Source: Chionoecetes opilio (lineage: Eukaryota; Arthropoda; Malacostraca; Decapoda; Majidae). From it: a stretch of DNA of 64,000 nucleotides. A model generated the notes under the pieces. It worked only from the letters and a program-made list of their open reading frames with translations. It was not told the origin of the DNA and did not search any database. Position 1 is the stretch's first letter, and each line of letters starts with the position of its first letter. Position numbers and translations under genes: made by a program. The stretch covers positions 21,286 to 85,285 of the forward strand of contig JACEEZ010005975.1 of assembly GCA_016584305.1 (NCBI GenBank), written 5' to 3'. Shown here piece after piece: positions 23,656-33,369 of this stretch.

Positions 23656-24494
23656 GGGCTGCAGTCAGTTCGTACACAAGTGTTTCGTACACCAAAAAGT
23701 TGTTACATAGTTTATATGAAAAACCCTATAGTCGTTTTGGAGAAAATTTTTTCAATAGGACCAAAATTCCTACACATTGGGGGCATGGTTTTTTTTACCT
23801 TATTGTATTTTAAGAGACATTTTTTTCTTTGAGCTTTCCGTCGCAAATTTAATAGTTTCGGAGATATAGAACATTTTAGGTGGGAGGAGGAATAAGTCTC
23901 CTTGTATAGAAAATGCCTCCCTCTTCCCCTTCTTGTGACCCGCATCGCTTTTGTTTCGTTACCTTTTCTTTACCCAACCTAACCCGAACCGAACCGACCT
24001 AACCTGAACCTTGCCCAAAACCAACCTAAACCCAACTGGGTCCCAAAAATAAAAAAGTATAATAAAATACCCAAACCCCCAGATTAATCTCCTAGCCACG
24101 GGTGCGCAAGGAAAACTTACTCCGAAACAAAAAACGATGCAGGTCACAAGAAAAGGAAGAGGGAGGCATTTTGTAAACAAATGGAGGACTTATTCCTCCT
24201 CCCACCTAAAATGTTCTATATCTCCGAAAACTATTGATTTGCGACGGAAAGCTCAAGGAGAAAATGTCTCTTAGAATACAATAAGGTAAAACAAAAACCA
24301 TGCTCCCAATGGGTAGGGAATTTTGGTCCTATCGTAAAATAATACCGTCCCTTTCGTACACTCAGCTCAGAGTTGAACTGACTACTAGTTACGAAACGAT
24401 ACCAGATATGTACGAAAAACCTCAAAATCAGTGTACGAAACAACGAACAAAAACCTGGGTACGAAAAAAATTGTGTACGAAATCCCTGTCACCC
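23656..24494. mobile_element. GTACGAAA-type MITE with target duplication, interrupted by a foldback element
   Basis: The ends are GGGCTGCAGTCAGTTCGTAC and, on the right, ACGAAATCCCTGTCACCC, which are inverted relatives. The 7-bp direct repeat TAATCAT flanks both sides (23649-23655 and 24495-24501). The interior is split near 23735/24343 by the foldback element. It is non-coding. Other copies lie at 15083, 36963 (left end) and 46060 (right end). Confidence 0.8.
23738..24342. mobile_element. Foldback element FB-A, copy 3
   Basis: The arms are 23738-23960 (AATAGGACCAAAATTCC...GCTTTTGTTTCG) and 24115-24342 (reverse complement, ending in CCTATCGTAAAATAATACC). The interior reads CCCAACCTAACCCGAACC, then GGGTCCCAAAAATAAAAAAG and CCTAGCCACGGGTGCGC. 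Its unique part is inverted relative to copy 4 (24553-26290). It sits inside the MITE. Confidence 0.85.
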
Positions 24495-24591
24495 TAATCA
24501 TACACAGTTTTCTTTCCCCTCGTCCCCTAAAAAACAACCCATCATTTCACGGTATTATTTTACAACAGCACCAAAAATTCCCTACACAATA

Positions 24592-24772
24592 AGATAAGAT
24601 AAGATTTTCATCCTATCTAGACACTTTGCAAGTACCAAACTACAAGGTTATTGACTATACAAAGCGCCGCCACGTCAGCACGAACTAGGCGGACTCGAAC
24701 CGCTGACCGAATGCACAGGGACGCTGCACATTGCGAGCTCACGTTTCTACCAACCTTGCCACCCTGACGGGC
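24592..24772 (-). mobile_element. tRNA-derived SINE with 13-bp target duplication
   Basis: On the minus strand a box A-like TGGCAAGGTTGGTAGA (24761-24746) and a perfect box B GGTTCGAGTCC (24701-24691) lie about 45 bp apart, as in pol III promoters of tRNA-derived SINEs. The body ends in a CTTAT repeat tail at 24592-24603. The 13-bp direct repeat TCCCTACACAATA flanks it at 24579-24591 and 24773-24785, and this target is normal foldback-arm sequence. The head does not fold as a functional tRNA as far as I can judge, so I call a SINE and not a tRNA gene. Confidence 0.85.
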
Positions 24773-25017
24773 TCCCTACACAATAGGGAGCATGGTTTTG
24801 TTTACCTTATTGTATTCTAAGAGACATTTTCTCCTTGAGCTTTCCGTCGCAAATCAATAGTTTCGGAGATATAGAACATTTTAGGTGGGGGAAGGAATAC
24901 GTCTCCTTGTTTACAAAATGCCTCCCTCTTCCTCTTCTTGTGACTGCATTGCTTTTGTTTGGTATTTTATTAAACTTTTTTATTATTGGACCCAGTTAGG
25001 AGGTTAAAGGTTAGGTA

Positions 25018-25825
25018 CAGGGATGTCAACAAGAAAAGAAAAAAAACTCTGAAATAAAATAATAGGGCGACCAACTAATCCGAGCGCAGTGAGGCTGACC
25101 GAGCGTAGCGAGTGAACCTCCCAGCGGGGGGTTCGATTTTTTGTAAGTTTCATGCTCTGAGAGAGCTTCTGAGAGGTCCTTGGTTATATCTATAATAATT
25201 TCTGATCTCAATTTTGCCTGTTTTTGTGTCTACAATTTGTATATATGTATATATATATATATATATATGGTATATCATGCAACTTAAATTGTGAAATGTA
25301 TATGAATTATTAACCATTTTGACAAGATAAATGAAATATTAACACTGTTTCCGTTGGAAAAGTAATAACACAACAACAAAATATTTGTCAACATTATCAA
25401 TTATTTAGGAGCTATCAAATACAGCTCAAATATTTGATGTTGATGACCAACTTCGAATTATTGAATAATCCAATATCAAATAAGTTTCACTATAACTATA
25501 ATCATGATAATAACACTGCTGTATTCCACTGCTGTATACACCACAGAATACACTGCTGTATTCAACCCCCAACATACTGCCTCCTGAGCAAATTGTAGCA
25601 GTGGAGTCAGCAGCCTAGTATTAACTTCCCGCTAGGCAGCCAAAAAATGTTTTATGGTCTGTGCTGGATCAGTGGCCAATGTCAGGTTCGGCTGTGGGCT
25701 AGCCAACTATGTAGCCTAACTCCCCCCCTAAATTTTTATCCCTAATCTACACGATTCACAGAAATGACCCAGCTGGCAATAAAATACTCGGAAATCCGCG
25801 AATCCGCGGAAAATTGACATCCCTG
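25018..25825. mobile_element. Non-autonomous hAT element (808 bp)
   Basis: The terminal inverted repeats are CAGGGATGTCAAC on the left and TTGACATCCCTG on the right, a known type of hAT end. TAGGTA is repeated on both sides (25012-25017 and 25826-25831), although the TTAGG-like context makes the exact length uncertain. The right subterminal region contains CCGCGAATCCGCGG. A TA microsatellite lies at 25235-25268. No transposase frame is present. Confidence 0.85.
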
Positions 25826-26042
25826 TAGGTAAGGTAAGGTAAGGTTAGGCTAGGTTAGGTTAGGTTAGGTTAGGTTAGGTTAGGTTAGGTTAGGTTAGGT
25901 TAAGTAAGGTAAGGTAAGGTTAGGTAAGGTAAGGTTCAGGTTAGGTTAGGTAAGGTAAGGTAAGGTAAGGTTAGGCTAGGTTAGGTTAGGTTAGGTTAGG
26001 TAAGGTAAGGTAAGGTAAGGTAAGGTAAGGTAAGGTAAGGTA
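25826..26042. repeat. TTAGG-type pentanucleotide array in the foldback loop
   Basis: Tandem GGTTA units are mixed with GGTAA units, all in one orientation. The TTAGG unit is the arthropod telomere repeat. The position inside a mobile element shows that this is an interstitial copy. Confidence 0.9.
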
Positions 26043-26365
26043 GCCACGAGTGCGCCTCCGAAACAAAAGTGATGCAGGTCACAAGAGGAAGAGGAAGGTA
26101 AACAAAACAAAACAATCTTTGTAAACAAAGGAGACGTATTCTTCCTCCCACCTAAAATGTTCATATCTCCGAAACTATTGATTTGCGACGGAAAGCTCAA
26201 CGAGAAAATGTCTCTTAGAATACAATAAGGTAAATAAAAACCATGCTCCCTATTGTGTAGGGAAGTTTGGTGCTGTTGTAAAAATTTACCCATTTGACCT
26301 GTAATAGCCTGTTCCCAGCCTCTCCTTCACCCCACAACCACACACACACCCTTACTCACCCTTTG

Positions 26366-26690
26366 ATGTTGTTGTTAAAGGGCAGTGATGTCGAGATGGA
26401 GGATATTCGCCCTGGAGCACAGCCGTGAAGTAATCACAGTCGTGACAGTGGCTTAGTCTTGCTGGTGAAGGCACAGGTGAGGCGGAGGACGGCGGGGCGT
26501 CGTGACGGGTGGACGGCAGTGGCGGCGAGCAGGGTGGTCAGGTCAAAGGTGGTGACGTTCAGGGCGATGAGGTGCCCACGTAGAAGTTGTACGTGGGAGT
26601 GGAAGCGAGGACACTGCAGCAGGAAGTGGTCAATGGACTCCAGGACGTTCCTGCAGCAGGGGCAGTGCGGGTGGGTGTGAGGTCACTGGG
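26366..26690 (-). mobile_element. 5'-truncated LINE fragment (same family as 26799-32519)
   Basis: It is the reverse complement of the 3' end of the LINE: GCGAATATCC..., the ORF2 C-terminal codons and an AACAACAAC tail at 26366-26376. About 310 bp of the 3' end remain, ending at about 26690. The CAA-type tail and the truncation fit target-primed integration. The outer flank (CACCCCACAACC...TTACTCACCCTT) is also found beside the second full copy at 46230. Confidence 0.85.
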
Positions 26691-26981
26691 GGGGAAGCCA
26701 CAAAGCACTTTATAAGTTTATCACCTTTTTTTGGTAGGAAGTCCGACGTCGGTCGTAACAGGTAACAGGAACGGGTCAGGGCGGCCAAGAAAAATTTAGA
26801 CTAGCTCGTGGATCACCGTCGGGTTAGGACGTGCTGCTCTGTGGACTAGACATTTCACCGGCACCGGTTGGGTTGGGGTGCGCGCGCCCCCTGTCGGCTC
26901 GTTAAACCTTAGGTTTAGTGCCTTCTCCCCGTCCACTGTGTTCCCTGGTCCTGCCGTCCTTCGGCGGCCTTGGCCGCCGCC

Positions 26982-28652
26982 ATGCCTGGGTCTTTGCCTG
27001 GGTATCGGGGCGACATGGACGTAGACCAGGAATTCCCTGCTCTCTCCAACAAGCGCGGCCCGCCCTCCCCGCCCAGGGAAGCCCGGAAAGCCCCCCGCTC
27101 CACTCAGGAACAACAGCAGCAGCCCCAAGAGCAGCAGCAGCAGCCCCGGGTCCAGCAGCAGCTGCCCCTGGATCCACTGCAGCTGCCCCAGGATCCACTG
27201 CAGCTGCCCCAGGATCCACTGCAGCTGCCCCTGGACCCGCAGCAACCCCCGGACACACAAACTAAGGTTACTTTCCTGCTCCGGGCCTGTAATGGCGCCC
27301 GTGTTTTCTTTCACCCCGGCCGGGTCTCTCATGCACTTCATACCAGCCCGTTGGGCAAGTACATCATTGAGGGGGAGACCCGCTCCCTAGGTAATGGATC
27401 AGCCTTGGTGGTGGCGCTGTGGGAGAGTGTCATCCCCAAGGTGCCCATCCTACAGGACGTCACCTTCACCCTAGGGGACTGGCAAGTTACTTGCCGCCGT
27501 ACCGAGAGGGCCGGTGCCCTGGCGCAGTATGGGAAGGTGGGTCCCCTCTCTGAGGAAATTAAGGATCTTGAGGAGATCCGCAGTACCCTGAGGGCCCTGG
27601 ACGGCAGTGACATCGAGGAGGTCTCGTGGATCCCCCCCCGAAGACTGCCCCGCTCCACCACGGGTAGGTGGATCCGTCTCAAGGTGACAGGTTCCTTACC
27701 ATCAAGGGTGTGCATTGGCCAGCTGGTGTTCTGGCCACAGCCCTACCTGCTCCCGATCCTCCGTTGCCCTGCCTGTCTAAAGGTCGGCCACTCCATCAAC
27801 ACCTGCCGATCTTCCGTGCGCTGCGGCCGCTGCAGCGGCCCCCATCCGAGCCAAGGGGCGGAAGTTGCCTGTGACAGGCCCTTCCGCTGTTTTCAGTGTG
27901 GGGGGCATCATGGCCCCAGGTCTGCCCACTGCCCTTTCAACCAGGAGGCCCAACAACTGTACGGCAAGCTGGTCCAGGAAGGGATGCCCCTTCCTGACAT
28001 CAACAGTCGTCTGCGGCTCCTCCCACTCCCGAAATTCCGGCCACCTCCTCCATCACGACCTCCCACTATGCCATCCCCTATGGCTGCATCGCCACCCAGG
28101 GCCGTCCACCCCGATGTCGCTTATTCCTCTGTTGCCACGGGGAACAGGTACACTGTATTACAGGACCTAACGGAGGATGATGACCCTCCCCGGGACCCTC
28201 TTCCCCCTTCTCCTCCTTTCCTCGCGGCCCGTTCCCCGAGACCCAGACGCTATGTACGATCGCCCCGCCAGCCGGCTGCACCCATGGCGCCTGCTGGGGG
28301 TTCATATTCTCCTGCCTCCCCTGGGGACCCCACCCACTTCACGACAGAGGTGGACGTCCACCACCCGCCGTCCTTCCTCTCTCGGGACGATGCCGTGCCT
28401 GCCTCCTCTGCCCCCCGTGCTGCTTCTCGGCCCCAACGCCTTCCTGGGCCACCCCCACCGCCCAACACGCCTCAATTGCGACCCCCTCCGCATCCTGTTC
28501 CGTCCATGACAAGACACAACGTCATGCCGCAGATTTTCACCCTTCTCATGGAAGCTTACCGCCTTTACCACCAGGGCTCGTCAGTCCCTGCCATACTAGC
28601 CAGTCTTTGGCCAGCACTCTCCTCCGTCCTCAACGTTTTCCTCCAGTGCTAG
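26982..28652 (+). CDS. LINE ORF1, gag-like zinc-knuckle protein
   Basis: The frame is open for about 556 codons from the ATG at 26982 (GCCGCCATGC, fair Kozak). A second candidate start is the ATG at 27015 ('MDVDQEFPAL'), which the sister copy keeps, whereas its counterpart of 26982 is ATC. The order is as follows: Gln/Pro-rich tract (residues 45-90, with repeats of 'LPQDPLQ'), a central RRM-like gag region (about 95-250), then zinc knuckles. The first is 'CPACLKVGHSINTC' (C-x2-C-x4-H-x4-C), followed by 'CGRCSGPH' and 'CFQCGGHH' near residues 260-320. A Pro/Ser-rich tail follows. Such proteins bind the element RNA and form the RNP. ORF2 begins in another frame before this stop codon. Confidence 0.85.
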   Translation: MPGSLPGYRGDMDVDQEFPALSNKRGPPSPPREARKAPRSTQEQQQQPQEQQQQPRVQQQLPLDPLQLPQDPLQLPQDPLQLPLDPQQPPDTQTKVTFLLRACNGARVFFHPGRVSHALHTSPLGKYIIEGETRSLGNGSALVVALWESVIPKVPILQDVTFTLGDWQVTCRRTERAGALAQYGKVGPLSEEIKDLEEIRSTLRALDGSDIEEVSWIPPRRLPRSTTGRWIRLKVTGSLPSRVCIGQLVFWPQPYLLPILRCPACLKVGHSINTCRSSVRCGRCSGPHPSQGAEVACDRPFRCFQCGGHHGPRSAHCPFNQEAQQLYGKLVQEGMPLPDINSRLRLLPLPKFRPPPPSRPPTMPSPMAASPPRAVHPDVAYSSVATGNRYTVLQDLTEDDDPPRDPLPPSPPFLAARSPRPRRYVRSPRQPAAPMAPAGGSYSPASPGDPTHFTTEVDVHHPPSFLSRDDAVPASSAPRAASRPQRLPGPPPPPNTPQLRPPPHPVPSMTRHNVMPQIFTLLMEAYRLYHQGSSVPAILASLWPALSSVLNVFLQC

Positions 28653-31600
28653 GCCTCTCCCTTCTCCTGTGGAATGCCCGTTCCCTGCTCAGGAAGACCC
28701 CCGAGTTCAAGACCTACTTGGGGGAAACTTTACCTGCGGTGGTTGGGTTGTGTGAGACGTGGCTCTCCCCCCACCTCTCCCTCAACCTAACCGGCTACAC
28801 CATCATCCGGAAGGACAGACCCCAGGGGCGTGGAGGTGGCGTCCTCCTTGCAATTCACGACTCCCTTGACCATTCCCCCCTTGCCCTCCCACAGTGGCAG
28901 CACGGCCACCTCGAAGTGGTCGCAGCCAGGGTTGCTACGCAACAGGGTGGGTTATCCGTAGCGGTCTGCTATAACGCTGATGGTGCCACATACCGGGAAC
29001 TGACTCACTACTGTTCCCTCCTTCCTCCGCCTGTTGTCATCATGGGTGACTTTAATGCCCATCACAGGTGCTGGGAACCTGACCTCCCTCTCCACCTCAC
29101 CAACACCTCCGGGAGGGCGCTCTTTCAGCTCATCCTTGACTCCCCCTCGCCTGTCCCTTCTTTCACCCCCGGGTCTGCCTACCCGTTACCATCCCCACAC
29201 GGGTGCCACTTCTGTATTGGACCTATTCCTTGGGGACCCAGCCTTCAGTGCCATGACCGCCACCACTGGCCCTTACATGGGGAGTGACCACCTTCCCCTC
29301 CTCGCCTCCTTCCCTGCCGTCACTGCCAGGCCTCACCCCGGTTGCCTGCCTCGCTGGAAACTCACGCCTTCCGGCTGGCCCCTCTACGAGGCGGCACTCC
29401 ACGACCCACCGGATCTCTCCTCCCTTCACCTGGAGGACGCCGCTGCCTCCCTTTCCACATTCCTGGAGGACGCGGGAAAGGCTGCCTTCCATCTCTCGAC
29501 GCGTCGCGCCCCTCGCCGTCCTGGCAAATCTTGGTGGAACGACGACTGCGCCCAGGCAGTCAAGGCCCGTAGGAGGGCATGGAACCTATGGCGTCGAGGG
29601 CCCACACTACAGCTTGGGGCTCAATATCATAGACTCGATGCCATATGTGCCAGGACCATCCTCCTTGCCCAGAGGAAGGCGTGGGGCTCCCACTGCGCTT
29701 CCCTCTCTCCATCCTCTCCACAAAGCGTACGTGGGATTTTTCCACTCCATGGAGGGAAAAAAACAACGCCTCTCACTGCCCCTGAAGGATGGTGCCAACC
29801 CCCTCCTAGATGACCCGCAGAAGGCTGCATTGCTTGCCGCACACTATCAGGACAAGATTGGTCTCCGGTGTCCTCTCGCGTCATCCCTTACCATCAATGC
29901 GGCAATAAATATGGGGATGGGATGCCAGGGGATGTTGCCTCCCCTGGCATCCCGGCACCCACCAGTCCTTTCACGACTGATGAGATGGACCGGGCCTTGT
30001 CCACCTTAAGACCGGGGAAAACTGCGGGCCGGGATAATGTGCCGTATGAGTTCCTGCTTCACATGACACCTCCCTTGAAGTCCACGGCACTCTCCCTCTT
30101 CAACACCAGTTGGCTCCGGGGCGTCTTTCCTACGTACTGGAAATCCTCCACCCTGCTACCTATACCCAAACCCGGGAAGGACCCCACACTCCCGTCCACA
30201 TACCGCCCTATCGCTCTCCTCTCCTGCGTGGGTAAGCTCCTGGAGCGACTGGTGGCCACTCGCCTATCCTGGTGGCTGGAGGATGGCCATCTCCTGAGAG
30301 AGGTCCAGTGTGGCTTCAGGCCCCGCAGGAGCACCCTAGATGTCCTGGCGCAGCTGGAGTATCACATCTGCGACACTTACCGGGGTAGGGAGGTCATGAC
30401 CTCCCTCTTTGTAGATCAAGAGGGAGCATTTGACTCTGCGTCTCACGAAGGCATCCTCCGTAAGTTGGCTTCCATGGGAATCACGGGACCCACCCTCGCC
30501 TGGCTCCGGTCATTCTGTCAGGCCGGTCTTTTCAGTTGCGGTTGGTGCCTCCACCTCTCCTTCCCGTCCAGTGCAGAGAGGAGTGCCGCAGGGTTCCATC
30601 CTCAGCCCTTTGCTGTTCAATGTCCTCCTCTCAGACCTCCACATTCCTCCCCACTCTCACCTTCTTATCTATGCAGACGACATTACCATCATCAGCAGAG
30701 CCAACACTCAGGCCCAGGCACAGCTATGCTTGCAGGAGGCAGCGGATACACTAACTGACTGGCTGAGGACATGGGGTCTCTCAATTAATGCTCCCAAAAG
30801 CTCCCTTATGTGCTTCACCCTCAAGCCTGTCCGCTCTCCACCCACTGTTTACCTTAGTGGCTCCCCGGTGCTTACACAAGGTCCCACACCTTCCTCGGTA
30901 TGCGGCTGGATGGTCCCCGCCTGACCTGGTCTCATCATATTGAGTACCTCCGTACCACCTGCAACAGGCGCCTCAACATCATGAAGCGGGTGGCTGGTGT
31001 CCGCTGGGGGGCCAGTCGTGACATCCTTTTGCACTACTACCAGGCGGCCATCAGATCTAAGGTGTCCCATGGTAGCTGCATTTATGGCTCAGCGGCCCTT
31101 TCCACCCTCAGGAAACTGGACATCCTGCAAAATGCGGCCCTGAGGATCTCCATGGGGGCAATGAGGTCCTCACCTGTCATCGCCCTACACGCAGAGAGCG
31201 GTATCCCCCCGTTGCAGGTACACAGGAGGGAGATCCTATGTAGCCAGTACCACCACATCATGTCCCTCCCACCATCCCACCCCCTCGCCACTCTCTATGC
31301 CAACTCCGGTGTGGATCCTCACACTCCAGTCTGGCTTCCTGGAGCCCGTCAGCCCCTACTGGTCCGTGCACTGCTGGCCCACTCTGTGCTGAACCTGCCA
31401 CCACCTCCTACTCAGCCCATCAGCCCACACTCCCCGGTCCCATCCTGGCTGGACATTTCCCCGTTGGTTGCCCTGACTATCCCAGATCTTCCTCCCAAAA
31501 ACTTAGCTAGCGTCCTGGCAGCTCCTTTATTCCGTCAACTCGACATGTCACTCTACCACAACCACCTTAAGATCTTCATTGACGGCTCTCACTCCCCCAC

Positions 31601-32444
31601 CATTCCGTCTACAGGCGTCTATGACCCTCGCCCCAACATCTGCAGGACGTGGCGGTTTCCCCCTGAAACGGACGTTCTGACGGCAGAACTCTTCGCCATT
31701 CGCCAGGCTGTGTCTTACCTGAACACCACCTACGCCCCGGCCAGAGTTGTGATCTACACAGACTCTCTCTCCTCCCTCCATCTCTTCCTCTCCCGTCGCC
31801 CGGCTTCCTCCACAGCCATGGTTCACTCCCTGCAACGGCTACTCCTCTCCCTCACCTCAGTGGACTGGAAGATCACCTTGCAGTGGGTGCCTTCCCACTG
31901 CAATATCCGGGGCAACGAGGTTGCTGATGCTGCTGCAAAGATGGCACTCTCGGAGGTAAACATCACCCCCCTCCCGCTGCCGCTCTCCACCGCCAAGCGT
32001 CTCATTTCTAATGTCTGCCGCTCCGCCTGGGATAGGTCGCTCGGCGACGCCCTCCGTGCCACCTCCATGGGTCAATACCGTACAGACTCCTCCCCGCACC
32101 CGTGGATAAGACAAACGTTCCGCGTCTTGGATGTCGCCCTCACCCGCCTGAGGATCGGTCACACAACACTCAGAGCACACCTGCATCGTCTGCAGCTCAC
32201 GCCCGACCCGTACTGCCCCTGGTGCAGGAACGTCCCGGAGTCCATTGACCACTTCCTGCTGCAGTGTCCTCGCTTCCACTCCCACCGACTACTTCTACGT
32301 GGTCAACTCATCGCCCTGAACGTCACCACCTTTGACCTGCCCACCCTGCTGGCCGCCGCTGCCGTCCACCCATCACGTCGCCCCGCCGTCATCCGCCTCA
32401 CCTGTGCCTTCCTGAGGAAGACTAATCAACTGTCCCGACTGTGA
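28607..32444 (+). pseudogene. LINE ORF2: endonuclease, reverse transcriptase, RNase H (frame-broken)
   Basis: All domains are present in order. The EEP endonuclease has 'WNARSLL', 'LCETWLS', 'GDFNAHHRCW' (near 29045) and 'GSDHLPLL' (29280). The RT has 'YRPIALLSCVGKLLERL' (30205), 'GFRPRRST' (30312), motif A 'VDQEGAFDSAS', motif B 'GVPQGSILSPLLFN' (30590) and the catalytic 'YADD' (30670). The RNase H has 'FIDGSHS' (31575), 'TAELFAIRQAV' (31680), 'IYTDSLSSL' (31755) and 'GNEVADAAAKMA' (31910). A C-terminal finger 'CPWCRNVPESIDHFLLQC' lies near 32215. The frame changes near 29150, 29700, 29920, 30550 and 30890. At 29141-29147 an extra base in a C run, absent in copy 2, explains the first break. 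No in-frame ATG precedes the endonuclease core. From 30900 to 32444 the frame is continuous. Confidence 0.85.
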
Positions 32445-32525
32445 TTAATTCACGGCTGTACTCCAGGGCGAATATCGTCGATTTCGACATCACAGCCCTT
32501 CAACAACAACAACAACAAAAATTTA

Positions 32526-33073
32526 AAAGAAGACTGATCAACTGCTCAAAAGGTTTGTTTATGTCAATAATAATTCTGAGTAGTTGATCTGTCTTTGAAG
32601 TTTTTCTTGGCCGCCCTGACCCTTTCTTCCACGCCAAAACAGTCTCTAACTCACCATCTTGCGCCCGCCTGCACCACACCGAGACGGTATGTTTGGAAAA
32701 ACATATCTCCCTCGCTATCTGGCCAATTGTTTTCCCACTTTGATACAAGGTTACTATATGTGTCTTCTTTACAATTGATAGAGATTTGCCCGGCATAATG
32801 CTTTATTAGACCTGGAGAAGGTGGTAGAAGATGGAGGGGCAAATGGGGGTGTAGGAAGGTTGGAGAACCAAACACAACAACCTCTTCCTATGATGACTTG
32901 GAAGATACAGAGCGGGCAGCAGCAAGGAATCTACAGCAGAAACCCTAATACACTGCCAGATATACAAAAAACGTAAAAAAATTCAATCGCTTCCACCGAA
33001 ATTGTCAAAACAGCTAAGGACGTTATTCCCGCCCCAAGTTTTTTGGCGTCTAAGTTTTTTTGTGCCGACTGTA
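32526..33073 (-). pseudogene. Tc1/mariner element, 5' end with transposase helix-turn-helix
   Basis: On the minus strand a start at 32796 gives 'MPGKSLSIVKKTHIVTLYQS', a helix-turn-helix region ('GKTIGQIAREICFSKHTVSV') and the GRPR-type linker 'GSGRPRKTSKTD'. This is the N-terminal DNA-binding half of a Tc1-like transposase. The terminal repeat CAGTCGGCACAAAAAAAC lies at 33071-33054, followed by TA at 33072-33073, the usual Tc1/mariner target. The catalytic DDE half is missing: the coding sequence stops at the 3' end of the LINE at about 32525. A 20-base piece with the same GGGTCAGGGCGGCCAAGAAA sequence, on the plus strand, lies at 26774-26793 on the other side of the LINE. Confidence 0.8.
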
Positions 33074-33369
33074 TATGAGTAAAGAGATGAAATACAAGCA
33101 AGGGTCTCATCCACGTCTGGCAGCGCGGCCTTCGGCAGCAGCAGCAGCAGCAGCATGAAGCCCGTGAGGTGGATATCAACACCATGGGAGATAGATGTCT
33201 TTGGTAATATTTAGTAGGGGTGCGAGAACCCCTTGAGGAATCCTATGATCACTGGTGATATCCTATGGTGCTATCACATGCGTGGGAGCTGACCTGACTT
33301 CTTCAGGAATGCACAGGTATAGCTGATAACGGGGTGTTGTGTGGGCGGCGGAAATCGGCCGTCGCCCGC
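33074..33369. other. Spacer with a short CAG repeat
   Basis: (CAG)n occurs at 33135-33156. Nothing else was recognised. Confidence 0.5.

Larger units (their letters stand above)
24553..26290. mobile_element. Foldback element FB-A, copy 4, with two nested insertions
   Basis: The left arm is 24553-24960, interrupted by the SINE at 24592-24772. The interior begins TTATTATTGGACCCAGTTAG and leads into TTAGG-type repeats, which are split by a hAT element at 25018-25825. The right arm is 26045-26290 (GCCTCCGAAAC...TAGGGAAGTTTGGTGCTG). The best-preserved arms of the family are here, about 230 bp each without the insertion. Confidence 0.85.
26799..32519 (+). mobile_element. LINE with gag-like ORF1 and EN-RT-RNase H ORF2, copy 1
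   Basis: The near full-length non-LTR retrotransposon runs from a short 5' UTR through two ORFs to a (CAA)n-A tail at 32502-32520. AAAAATTTA occurs at both edges (26790-26798 and 32517-32525), a possible 9-bp target duplication. RNase H after RT and a C-terminal CCHC module place it among I/LOA/ingi-type LINEs and not among classical Jockey or RTE. The sister copy at 46345-52300 extends about 260 bp further 5', so this copy is slightly 5'-truncated. Confidence 0.9.

Noticed and set aside
24592..24772. A tRNA gene
   Set aside because: Box A and box B are present, but the flanking duplication, tail repeat and lack of a clear cloverleaf favour a SINE.
25826..26042. A true telomere end
   Set aside because: The TTAGG-type array is short, mixed with GGTAA units and enclosed by foldback arms, so it is interstitial.
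26459..26680. A 73-codon plus-strand frame upstream of the LINE
   Set aside because: It is the antisense of the truncated LINE 3' end.
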